Source: Suillus spraguei (Eukaryota > Basidiomycota > Agaricomycetes > Boletales > Suillaceae). From it: a DNA stretch of 64,000 nt. Shown here in pieces: positions 1 to 10,853 of the stretch. The DNA lies in assembly GCA_016800925.1 (NCBI GenBank), contig JABCPU010000152.1, positions 62,001 to 126,000 on the forward strand, in the 5' to 3' direction. The translations under genes were made by a program, and so were the position numbers. A model generated the notes under the pieces. The model did no database searches. It was not told the origin of the DNA and worked only from the letters and a program-made list of their open reading frames with translations. Every line of letters starts with the position of its first letter. The stretch's first letter is position 1.

Positions 1-3000
1 CCCCTTCCGTTACCTTCCCTCCCACTCGTCACCCAATCTGCACACTACAGCGTACCCTTCACTGTCTTCTTCCTCTCCCAATGCCAATCCCCCCTCCTCC
101 TGTATCAGCCCACTATCTCCTATACCAACTTTATTCTCCCCACAATGTCTTCCTTGTTATGTCTCTGTGGTAATTTCCCTTGAAAGCATCGGACTCTTCC
201 AAAAATAATCATAACCATGATCTTGCCGAGTATGACATGGCAAGACCCTTCGCGCAAAGGTGGGTGAATAGAGGACAATCACATAGGATATATTCTCATG
301 TTTAACGTGGTTCTTTGCACAAGCAACTGGTGATTTTGGTGGGCATGAATAATGCATAATATTCTCCAAAGAGGCCGCGACCTGTGCGGCATTGGTTGAG
401 ACGACCCTAAATAGGCGGTGAAAAAATTAAAATGGTCTCGAGGCTTCAGCGTAGGGAGAATTACATCAGTGGCGAAGTCCCCCTCGGTAAGCATATTTCC
501 TCATCATTCTTAAGCCAAAGTTTACCGCTCTCGCGTATACCTATATTGCGCTGTCCTTCCATGTTCGTGTCACTCCCTTAAACGTTCATCGCCGCTCTGA
601 GTTCTGTCCCCAATTCCCCCACATGCTTTCGCTTTGTACAGCCCATGGATTCATCAGTACCGATCGACAGACCTTTACTGGAGTCACGCTAACCATACTC
701 GAACGCATTCCCAAGTTGGGATAGCCGCCAGCGCTTCCCTATTATGACACCAATCTTCTTCATCCTCGTGCCCCATCTATCCCATACATAACTTGGGTGT
801 GTAGTGTAACCTCTCTTTGAAAGCATTCTGCTCTTCGCATATCATAAAATGTTAATCATGAACCAACTTAAATTCTCGTTTCTTTTGTTCGCTGCATGAG
901 ATGAGGATGCAATATACATATTCTGACTGCCAGGAACATGCACGTATATAGTAAGGTAGTGTGCACAATGTAGTACTACTACAAGAAGAAGAAAATTCCA
1001 GAACACAGTACAAATTACTGAAGGTACCAGGTCAAGTGGGAAAAAATAATGAGGAGATGTCGACTTGGAGCGTGATGGGGATCTGGCACTGGATCTTGAT
1101 GCAGGCGTGTCACCCGATCTTGATGCGTTGTTTCGAAAAATGACAACACCATAGCTTGGCTGCAGGAAGGGAGCAGGTCTGGTTTCAAGACTTATAGGCA
1201 GGACGCAGAGAGGTGGTGGTGTTCACTGGGACTGGGAAAAGGCAGAGGATGCTTTGCGCAGAGACTACGAGCTCGACTACGATAATACACAAAAAAGATT
1301 CGTGCCTTTGTCTGATACAGGTCCAATCTTTACTAAATCACGTCAGCCGAAGGTAATCCGTTTTCTGAAAAATAATAGGGAGCCGTTCTATTTCGGAATG
1401 TTGCATAATACATCACTTTCAGGCTTAGGGTCGAAAGCATCAGGAGGTCCATGCGGTGAGCACTGGTGTCAACCTGATAAGGGATCCGGCTCATCACAGA
1501 ATGTCTAAACCAGTGTATATAGAAGCAAGGTAAGTTTGCGAAAGTACACAAGGGATGATCTGTGAAGTGTGCAGTAATATCAAACGGAACTGGCGAATGT
1601 CTGACAGAACCTGGGCAAATACCGCACAGTAATGTTAATATGTCGGCAGATATCACTAGCATGAGTGGTTAGACGCCAGTCTAGTGAGTGGTAAAGCGTG
1701 AGTTTACTCTAATTATACATAGTTTATTAGGAATCTTCCTTACATGATTTTAAAGTTTATTTGGCGGTGTCATCCTATTAAAGCGTAAAATTATGTTAGT
1801 TGGAACTTCAACTGGAAATTTTTACATTCCCTGCTTTTTTATCCTGATAATCAGACTCTCAGACTCCAGGAAATACAAACGCAATGGCGTTTTCTACACC
1901 TTCCAGTGATTGCGTGCAGGCTAGCACTGACGGCAGTGCCGTTCTGTCCGAACAAATACCAAGGCAAGGAGGGAGCGTGTGAACTGATGCAAAAAACACA
2001 TCAATCATGTCAGAACTACTCTAGTATCATTGTGAACTAAGTCGTACAGGTTTCCAGGTACCCTTTGTGGAACGTTCTTCGATAATAATATGTCTCGACT
2101 GTGCCCCCGCGAACTAGCGATCGAAATCCATAAAACCAAAGTTGCAAAGTATGTGATATGATATCTCGGAACGAAGATAACGGGCATCCGAGGACGTCAC
2201 TGTCGCCACCGATCTAGCGGTACCTAGTGATGATGGAAATATGCTCGCACCAGGATGCTGGCGCAATAGTTTCCTGGTGCTCATAGTAGAACATCACGAC
2301 AACTGGATCTTTCCGAGGGGCCAAGTACTGGGAACACCATGACGTATCAGTGAGTCCTGAATATGATTGTGGGTAAATAACAACAAAATCTTGGGATCAG
2401 AGTGAACATTATCAGTGGGTCATTAAAGGGTATCACGCCACAAGTACTGCGAGCAAGGGTACTAGGTGCGGCGGCACTATTTCTTCCACGGTGATATCAA
2501 CCTAGATGTAGTGGGATTACCGATATACATCCGTTTGCGTTGTTTTATTATTAACTTTCATTAATTTAATTTGCTGTCAGGAACATACTCATTATGTGGA
2601 ACAACTTCATTTGCATGGGTAAAATTATCAATTATGCTTGAGCGTTAGTGAGCGTCCGTGCGCTGTGCGCGCACTGCAGTTTTCAACTGTTTCATACTGG
2701 TTCTTTAAGCGCGCGCTCAATTTCCATTTTATCCGTATCAGAGGTTAAGTGCAACGACGATCCGATCCACTGCTGGGTCACATTCTTTGGATCATTGAAA
2801 ATGAAAGTTTCACTTCTCGAGTGCACAGGTGTTTTTGATCTGGACTACCTTGAACGTGCTTGATCGGCGCTAGCTCACGCCATTGGGTACGGCTGCCACC
2901 GTGAGTCAGTGACGCGACTCAATTACAAACCAACTTGTTGATGATTTCCTATGCAAAGCCAAATATTTTCTTTGCGTCCCTCAATAATAAATATTGTAGT

Positions 3001-4441
3001 AGCACCAGAGTTCATCAATGAATTGATGAGTCCTCTACATTGTAGCCGTGGGAACTATAGAATAATATAATTTTGTTCATGACCATCTACACTTCAGAAA
3101 TGTTAGTTATTGATACATACCCATCGATGGCCGCAAATCTAGAACAACATCAGTGAACCATCGAGTTATCATTGAAGGTTTGATCACAAGTCGCCGTTCC
3201 CTGGTGTCACAGTGTTGCAAGCGTTATTACATGTTCCCAGTATCATACCATCATCATGCGACGTGATAGGGCCCTGAGGTTACACCCTGGCCCCATGCTC
3301 TTCCGTCAGTGAATCGATGGGAAGTAGAAGAATATACATAAATTATATAGTACATAATCACGTCCATCGGCCCACGATCATCATATAAATCATATTTGAC
3401 CTTAGAGAGGAAATGAGCTGTGTTTGTGACTCAAGTCTGTGATCTGCTCAACAAGGAGGACACAATTACACTACCATATCTTCCATGCCAGGATAATGTT
3501 ACAACATCACAACCTTGTTATGAATTCCTCCTCTTAGTCTAGTATTGCAGACATTCATGCGTATGTATCATCAACTCAAACTTGTGGCACAATAAATGGC
3601 CTATGATATGATATTCAACAAAAACAAGATTATGTTTCTCACGGATAGAATATCAAAGGACTCGTGAATTCACTGCATCATGTCAATGAGATTGATCACT
3701 GATTTATCCATCTGTCATTCTTCGTGTAGTTAGTTGGTAAGGTACATCTTACGAAGTGAACACGTGACCTGACAATTGTTGTGCTCTCCCTGCCTCCCAT
3801 TTTGTTATCTTTCCCCTTCATTGTACAGGCTCGCTCTGTCAATCAAACCAAAATGAGATCAATCACAAATGGCTCGTGTACATCTACCGTCATGTTGTTA
3901 TGTCCACAATAGCTCCCAGCACGCTTGCATTTCGCACTTCTCGGGACGTATTCTGGGAAGATGAAGTTGTTGTATCTTGGAAACCACCGCAGTGACTTCA
4001 TTCTGTTCTTGGTGAAACAGGGTGAACTATTTTTTTTTCACCAGTCTTCCGGTAAGGACGCACATACAAACTCTCACATGTCGTAGTGCTGGTGTACTCG
4101 AAGTTGATCCAACTGCGAACTTTTACTTTTTCCGCGTGCTACGGAGACGCCTTGCAAATTTCATGTGCCTCAAATAACATGGGCAAGATCACGTAGTCTA
4201 CTATCATAGCACGAATTGCCTCTGTCGCACCCGGATATTGTGAGCGGCGCATCATGTCATAGAACAGCCAGGATACTGAACAATTTTATCTCTCTCATTC
4301 GCCCTCTCGTTGTGTATATGCCAAGGGTATATAGGTTCAATAAATACGCAAAAGTTAATACCACCAAGAGCTACGATGAAACCGCAAGACTAATCAAGTC
4401 ATATGTGTAGGAATTCCTGTGATCTAATTCACTCCCACCCT
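1..4441. other. Gene-poor stretch, no recognised gene
   Basis: I see no recognisable intact gene here. Short open frames occur on both strands, but none has a coherent domain or a convincing exon chain. The one coding-like piece is listed separately (1062-1508). The first 120 bases are pyrimidine-rich. The rest is unremarkable AT-balanced sequence and may hold decayed repeats that I cannot name. Confidence 0.5.
1062..1508 (+). pseudogene. Coding-like remnant, unknown family
   Basis: A single frame reads through this stretch with one TAG at 1152-1154. Its composition is protein-like: an acidic part (DLERDGDLALDLDAG near the start) and, after the stop, a Gly-rich then Trp/Glu/Asp-rich part (GGGVHWDWEKAEDALRRDY). 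I do not recognise the family. No start codon, signal or neighbouring exon could be tied to it. It may be a decayed exon or chance; the frame continuity on both sides of the stop is the only argument for it. Confidence 0.22.
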
Positions 4442-5110
4442 TTATACGTAGTATGGGACTTGATCGATGCTCAAGTGAATGTGCGACAGGTCGTTCCATT
4501 GTGCGGAGACAAAGGTCTGTCGAAATTGCGAAGGGGTTAATTGAACCAAATTCCAGTCACCCCCACCCCCGACGGCATGGTTGACCTCTGCCTGAGGATA
4601 GCCTCGACACTCTGACATCGAGCTCGTCGCCGATGTGTCTGACAATGGGCTACTGTTCCTTGCCAATGATGCAATAGCGTTTGTCCATGTCTCGTTGCTG
4701 GGGATTACAAGTGGTTCTAGGAATATCCATGAGAAGACGTTACCGGCGACCCGAGAATGCGTACCACAAGATGTGCGAGACCCTTCGTCAACATTATAGG
4801 GTGATTCTGATGAGAATTGCAAGGGTGGGAGTGGCTCATGCCTGGAAATTATTCCATGTTCGCTCGATAAGTCCCGTAGCAGTTCTGCAGCTGTGAATGA
4901 GATAAGTGATCATGCAAGTAAAACGTGTTTCAGAACAAGCATACCTTTTTTCAAGGTTTCGCGCCTGGTCTGGGGAGTTTCCCCTATCACTGAGCGGATC
5001 GCTTCGCGGAGTTCTTGGAACCCATCGCCCTCTTTTTCTCGATAATGCCTCTGCGATGCGATTTTGCTTGGCTTCGCGGGACGCTGGTAGCTTTGCGCAC
5101 CACGGTGGAA
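4442..5110 (-). CDS. bHLH-type transcription factor (partial model)
   Basis: Two exons are supported on the minus strand: 5110-4945 and 4890-4442 (TAA stop), joined across a 54-nt intron (GTATGC...CACAG) that splits an Ala codon. The first exon holds a basic region and helix 1 (key residues KIASQRHYREKEG, then FQELREAI); the splice adds helix 2 (TRRETLKKAAELLRDL). That layout matches basic helix-loop-helix DNA-binding domains, so the product is inferred to be a nuclear transcription factor. The tail of about 130 residues is Ser-rich and unassigned. A splice acceptor (ATGCAG) lies just before 5110, so more exons should lie upstream, but I could not find the start. This could be a live gene with an unresolved 5' end or a truncated relic. 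Confidence 0.5.
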
Positions 5111-6796
5111 CTGCATATCTGCAATCGTGCAAGAGTGGGTCTACATGTGGAATTAGAAGCCTGCTTTTATAACATCCTCTGCCCCCCCACGCATGTTTCG
5201 TAAAATCAGTCTTTTTTACTACATGAGACTTTGTCCATTTAACGTTAACTCCGGAAGGACTCTCATTTGGGACAACCTCACAGCGCCATTCCTGATCTAG
5301 ATATTCACTTTATCCTGGCGGCGGCCTGTCGATTCTAGTATTACTAACCATAATAGATACACACCTGACATGGGCCCTTGGAGGCAAGTCCTTTCTTGAC
5401 CTCAATCACTGTCTCCACACGGGCAATCCGTCTTGGCAAGGTCCAACGCAAAGATCTTGATCAAATCTTGCACGTTCCGATTTGAATCATATTTCATGAC
5501 AGGTTTGTCAACCATTCTTACGAGATATGATATTGTATGTCGAAATATGGAATAGGAGGACGCCATGTCACGTTGCCCCGAAGGTTTAAAGTTTGTGTTG
5601 GTGTTCGGGTATAGTACTGTTGTATTCCACCTGTGTATGTCGGTACTAGAATCACAATACCGAGACATCGCGTCGTAGGCAAGAAGAAATATTTAGATGA
5701 TCGTTTCGAGCACAATCGTTCCTTCATTTCGCTACGGCGAAACGCATTTATATAGTTGGTGAATTGAAAGTTACTGGAGATATGTATTGCCATCGTCACG
5801 AAAAGGGGAGCTGTGGGACAGCCGTATAATATGTAGTTAATGTTAATGTCACTGGCAGAGCTGCCAAGTTTGCCAACCGGTTTGCCAAAACTTGGCAAAG
5901 TTCTAGACTCGCAGACAACTTGTAACTTGAATATGATAACATAGTTTGGATTCAATAAAACATTAAAACCACCATCTTTAAAATGAGATCACTGCATGCT
6001 GGAGGACGCCGCCTCATATCACTGATCAATAAAATTTTCGAGCACGTGGAAGAAGTTTAGAACGATCCGCATCGCTAATACTGGCAACGCGAACATTGCG
6101 GAGACACTGACAGATGCTCCAATCCATGATCGTGACAACAACCTTGGTGGGTTACTCTCATTCATGGTCAAGGTTGCACTTGGTATTGAGGCGGATTAGA
6201 TGGCACACTCTCTGATTTACGACACAGACCATGCGACTGTAACCACTCAGTTTAGTGCACGCTTGTTGGCATTGCTATTGAGGCTGTGCTACAGGATCTT
6301 GAAACATCCTTCGCCACCGGCCTTGGCAGCTCCACTCTTGATCAAGCCTCTGTACGCAGAAGACCTTCTTGCTACAGTATCTTGCCTGATAAAATTGCTA
6401 CTAAATTTATGGCTCTCGAAGAGTTGGAGAAGACTGAAGAAATTCTGAACATCAACGAGGTTGAAGTACAGGGGGAAGATTTTGATTTTGACAAGTTGGT
6501 CGGTTGAATAAGAATAAAGCCACAGGATATTCTAGATGGGGTTGAGGTGATTAATTACAACAGAGAGGATGACAGATGCTTGTCCATTCATCGTTAGCTG
6601 GAATCGACGGTCGTACACGTAGTCTACATATAACCTAGAATTTTATCACCCCACAGCCAGTTTCGCCGATTCTTCCGGTTACCAGTATGGCCTGCGGAAC
6701 CGACCCTCTTGAAAGTAGTTTTGCCTCCTACACTTCACGGTGTGGTGCCCAAGCTAAGGCTGTTGACCAACTATAGTATACAATTAATGTGCGCCG

Positions 6797-6875
6797 ACGT
6801 TAGCGCCCTTAGCTCGGTGATTGGCAGAGTTCAAGTATAAACGGACAATTTAAAATTCGAACCCCGACTATTGTT
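6797..6875 (+). repeat. Possible tRNA-derived SINE head or tRNA relic
   Basis: The segment has an A-box-like string (TTAGCTCGGTGATTGGCAGAG) followed about 45 nt later by a B-box-like string (ATTCGAACCCCG), the order and spacing of an internal RNA polymerase III promoter. Flanking arms do not fold into a proper acceptor or T stem, so it is not called as a functional tRNA. A tRNA-derived SINE head or a decayed tRNA are equally possible. Confidence 0.25.
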
Positions 6876-6917
6876 CCGCGCCGCGATCATTGATTCACAT
6901 CGCTTACTAATGCGATT

Positions 6918-7640
6918 CAAGACGTAAGTGTTGACAATCTCACATGAACTTACAACCGCGTCGAAAAAGCTCGCGAGCAATGTCTGGAATAGGCAGCAAT
7001 GATCTTGATTAAAGAAGGATTTTTCCGGACATCAATGATGCTGGTGTTTGGTTATTGCCCGGGGGCAAGCCATATGGTACATGTTCTCCTTGTACCTTTG
7101 TCCGTGATCTGGTGCCTGTGCTATACAGTAGTCTCTGCCTGCGTGAGGACGCAGAGGTCTTTGGGCTCTTGATATGATAATGGGTACTTGTACGTAAGTA
7201 TCTTTATAGTTGACAATCTCACACGAACTTACAACCGCGTCGAAAAAGCTCGCAAGCAATGTCTGAAATAGGCAGCAATGATCCGGCAGCTTGATTAGAG
7301 AAGGATGTTTACGGACATCAATGATGCTGATATCCACCGAACGAGAACTTAGTAAGTATGTGAATGATAAAACTTTCGGAACGTAGGAAGCTCCCGCATG
7401 AGCTCTTGCTTAGTAACAATATTAATCAGCACCAAAGGATCGTAGCTCCATTAATGTGGTATCACTGCACTGTTTTTTTGGATTTTTGGTTATTGTCCGC
7501 CGGGAGCAAGCCATATGGTACATGTTCCTTGTACCTTTGTCCGTGATCTGATGCCTATGTTATATACGGTACTCTTGGCCTGCGTGAGGACGCAAAGGTC
7601 TTTGGGTTCTTGATATGATAGTGAGTACTTGTTGTGGCCA
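6918..7640. repeat. Direct repeat, second copy interrupted
   Basis: A unit of about 280 bp starting GTTGACAATCTCACA at about 6930 recurs at about 7208. The second copy is split: its first part ends near 7330, about 155 bp of unrelated sequence follows, and the second part (CAAGCCATATGGTACATGTT onward) resumes near 7500 and runs to about 7640. Both copies keep long identical blocks, including the TACCTTTGTCCGTGATCTG and CTGCGTGAGGACGCA strings. No coding function is apparent. Confidence 0.65.
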
Positions 7641-8744
7641 TGCTCCTTTTACTATTCCTTCTCTTCTTCCTCTGGGAGGGGTGCCGTCATGGTCATTCAT
7701 GTTATCCGCACCCCCACAAAGAGTAAGTGCACGCTTGATTTGTCTAAGCCGAACATGATCATATTTGCAGGAATAAGTGGGTCTCCAGTCATGGAAGTCG
7801 AAGACAGTGAGGAATAAATCCCAGATTCATTTCCGCTGCATTCTAACAGTGATGAGAATACCTCTTCTTAGTACTTCAGACGAGTAGAAACCAATGCGAT
7901 TGCTAACGTGGGAGAGTGAAGTATGTTTGCTGTTGGGAAAACTGAGGATGCATATTTGCTTTTAGCAATTCAGAGCGGACTGGCCTCCTTTCTCGACATA
8001 ATTTTGTAATATTTACGGTGGAATTAAGCGGCTGATACCGATATCTATCCCCCTATGCTCAACTTGGAGCAAAGTGCAGCGGCAGGTAAATTTCTGGGAG
8101 CTAGAACCCGACTGGGCCGGAATCCGGAATCCACTCGCAGGAAGTGTCCTTTAGGGTTTAACCAGTGGCAATTTGCGATATGAATCTTAATATGAAGTGG
8201 TGTATTTTCGTACAAGATCTCGATCTAGAAAGCAGTTTTAGAATTTCATGGACTGGACTCAATTTGCAATTTATTTCCTCTAGTTTATTTTTTACGAGCA
8301 ACATAATTAGGCACCTTGAGGAAGCTGCTTTATTTCAGGTCCAATTCCGGCAGTAGACGATAATCCAACTGTATTTTACAAATTTCCAGACATACAGAAG
8401 GTACATTTTGGTGGGTATTCTAATATGTTGAAATCGTAGTTAGTTAGTCCGTCATGTATGTCTGGTCGTGGTGAAGCAATATAGAACGTCGTACAAACGG
8501 TCATCGTGAAAAAGCAGTAGAACTACTAGAAGATATAAAGAGCCAGCTTCGCAAAAGAAAAGAAAAATGGGAAAATGGATCAACGGCTGCGTATGATGAC
8601 AGTGCCTCAACATAAAAGGCCTTCCAAAGCTGTCGAAATAACAGGTCGAGGGTCTAGAAATAGTCGAATCGTTGTGCCACATTCAGGCCCATCTCCTGAT
8701 TGCGCAAATGCAGCTGTGCCAGCCGGAAAGGCAAGATAAAATCG

Positions 8745-10601
8745 TCATGTAGGTTTATAATAGATGGTCGTGAGATACTGTATCATAGTCAGCAATCATG
8801 ATGGATGCTATGATACAAAAATGAAAACCTTCGTGCGATATCGTGTAGTGTTACCCACGGCCAAGACACCATTGCGAATTGCACTGGTACTCAAGTGGTG
8901 CAAGACAACATGAGATGGAACAGGGAGAACGCTGGCGTCATCGGTGAGCCCAGGACCATCAAGACCTAACCGAGTATGTGCAGGGGCTGCCAGATGCACG
9001 CTGGTTACATCTGTGCCGCTTGCCGTAGTGATAGGGATTGCAGGAGCTTCTAGTTCTCCAGTCCTGTCCTCCTTGTGAAGTTCACGAGCAACGGTACTCG
9101 TCATCCCCAAAAGGGATCGTCCCTGTCGTCGTTTGCTTTCGCGCTCCCTTTCACGTTCCCGTTCCCGATCCCTGCCTCTATTGATTGCGGGAGACTGCCC
9201 GGGTTTCGCATTCAAGATCAGTTTATCAAGATGCCGTGGCAATCCAGGGGCAGGTGGAATGTTGGGAGTAGGGACATGTTGATAAGGCGACTGGTCGTAC
9301 TCGGGGCCGGCTGTATACGCTAGATACGCTTCTTCCTCCCGAGCAGCTGCCATAAGCCCTGCTGGGATATCATCCGTCCACTTTGCGAGCGTACCCTTTG
9401 GATCATTTGAAGATGTATCCATAGTAGAATCATGCGTAGAGCTTGTTGTTGACCAAAAGGAGTGCGCATGAGGTTGTGGATGGCGCCCTGGTGTGGCAGG
9501 GGCAACGGACGACACGTGGGGTGGAGTCAAGCCGGAAATAGGAACAGCGACGTAATTTGCAAGGCTACCCTCATCATCAACGGCAGTAGGCAAGTCATCC
9601 GCTACCCGCCATTGATCATCGACGATAAATCGAATATGATGAGTACCAGGCATCAGTGGTACCCATGCAGACCATGATTTGTCGCTCGATGGATCGCTAT
9701 GACATGTGAATAATAGAGCGAAGGCTACAAAGGAAACGACGTACTCGGGCTCCATAGGTAGGCGACCTTTCCAGTTGCCGTCTCCAGCACGAACTAATAC
9801 CACGCTCTTCCCACCACCATTCCACGTAATCTTCACAGAGACGGGTTCTTTTTGTTCCTCTTGTGATTCATTTGGTCGACTCATCAATGGACCATTCTCC
9901 CCATTGGTGTCAGCGTTTGCTAATTTGGCTACCCCCTCCTCCGCTTTGTGAAGGGCGAGTGGGATTGTTGAATGCACAGTCTCCTGAACGAAACTAGACG
10001 GATCAGGTTGCTCAGATGCCTCAATCTCACTTTCGGCGTAGAGCTCTTGCATACGAGGTTGAGCAGGTGTACCACGCAAAGGGAAGGAATGAGTCGAATT
10101 ATACGGTAAACGTCCGCCTCTGAAGTAAGGGCCCCCTCGCGGGCGATGGCTATGTTGTACGGGGATGTGTGTGGATGGAGGGTGATCCAAGAGTAGTTCT
10201 GCCGAGTAGTTTCCCGTATCAGTAACTCTGTTTGCGGCGTCTTTCAAATCAGGCCGACGTCCACGAGGGGAAGTGCCCGTATTCGAGGCATTATTCATCG
10301 ACCCATTGTTCAAAGCAGGAATCGGAATTGGGATTGGGGAAGTTGTTCTCAGTGGTCGACGGTAAGGTGATAAGGGGGAAGAATTCCCAGAGTTGTGGTA
10401 CGATGCTGCTGGTGTTAGCGAAAGTAACGCAAGATCTGGAAGCTCGAGTGATTTTTTCTTTGTCCGTAATGAGCGATGAGGTTGATGTGGATTGGGTGAT
10501 GGTGAGTGTGATGGGGCTTGTCGACGCGCAGATGAGTCAATTCTTCTGCTCGGGACAGGAGAGCGTGAGCTTTGATTGGTGCTTGATGCGGTATTTCCCA
10601 T
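8745..10601 (-). CDS. GAL83: SNF1/AMPK kinase beta subunit (Gal83/Sip type)
   Basis: Scaffold subunit of the SNF1/AMPK energy-sensing kinase, which holds the kinase and gamma subunits together. The start at 10601 is chosen because it gives MGNTASS, a good N-myristoylation signal. Residues 1-250 are low-complexity (Ser/Pro/Arg). A glycogen-binding CBM48 domain follows (about 253-350; WNGGGKSVVLVRAG, then PGTHHIRFIVDDQWR). A basic RDRERERE linker separates it from the C-terminal ASC domain (TDDIPAG, LPRHLDKLILN, VPSHVVLHHLSTSAI, GNTTRYR). Two introns are inferred. The first, 9697-9744 (48 nt), is in the CBM and is a stopless multiple of three. The second, 8778-8828 (51 nt), is needed to reach the conserved ending YLTTIYYKPT. 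The spliced model is 586 codons including stop, in frame throughout. It is divergent with AMP deaminase. Confidence 0.88.
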
Positions 10602-10853
10602 CTCACGATGATGACCGTCGTTGTTCGCTGCTGACAGCGTTCTTTTCTCCCTCGTTGCAAAAATCGAGCTCGATGGTGTCAGGAAGAGGTGATACAATGT
10701 ACTTATATTATCAGAAGGATAAGTCCCGATAACAATAATATATATATATATTATAAATAACATCCAATGGCATCATTGCGCTATAAAACCTGGAACCATC
10801 ATTGTTAATTGACTCAATTCACCAGCATCATAATCTTACTGAATACTCCAAAC
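10602..10853. promoter_or_regulatory. Shared divergent promoter, SNF1-beta / AMP deaminase
   Basis: Only about 250 bp separates the start codons of two divergently oriented genes. It contains an AT-rich run of TA repeats at about 10738-10755, which could act as a TATA-like element for either side. Both flanking products handle AMP signalling or metabolism, so shared control is plausible but not shown. Confidence 0.5.

Larger units (their letters stand above)
5111..8744. other. Intergenic, decayed sequence with repeats
   Basis: No intact gene is recognised. The stretch holds a palindromic block near 5852-5900 (TGCCAAGTTT facing AAACTTGGCA around AACCGGTT), a weak protein-like frame at 6286-6507 ending in an acidic tail, a possible tRNA-derived SINE head near 6797-6875, and a direct repeat (6918-7640). 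Upstream exons of the bHLH-type gene, if any, would also lie at the left end. Confidence 0.4.

Noticed and set aside
5852..5900. Palindrome TGCCAAGTTT / AAACTTGGCA
   Set aside because: Short and imperfect in the centre, no flanking duplication; not enough to call a mobile element.
6797..6875. A functional tRNA gene
   Set aside because: No acceptor or T-arm pairing could be drawn, despite box-like strings.
10232..10732. A 166-codon plus-strand frame
   Set aside because: It is antisense to the low-complexity N-terminus of the SNF1 beta subunit and contains no motif.
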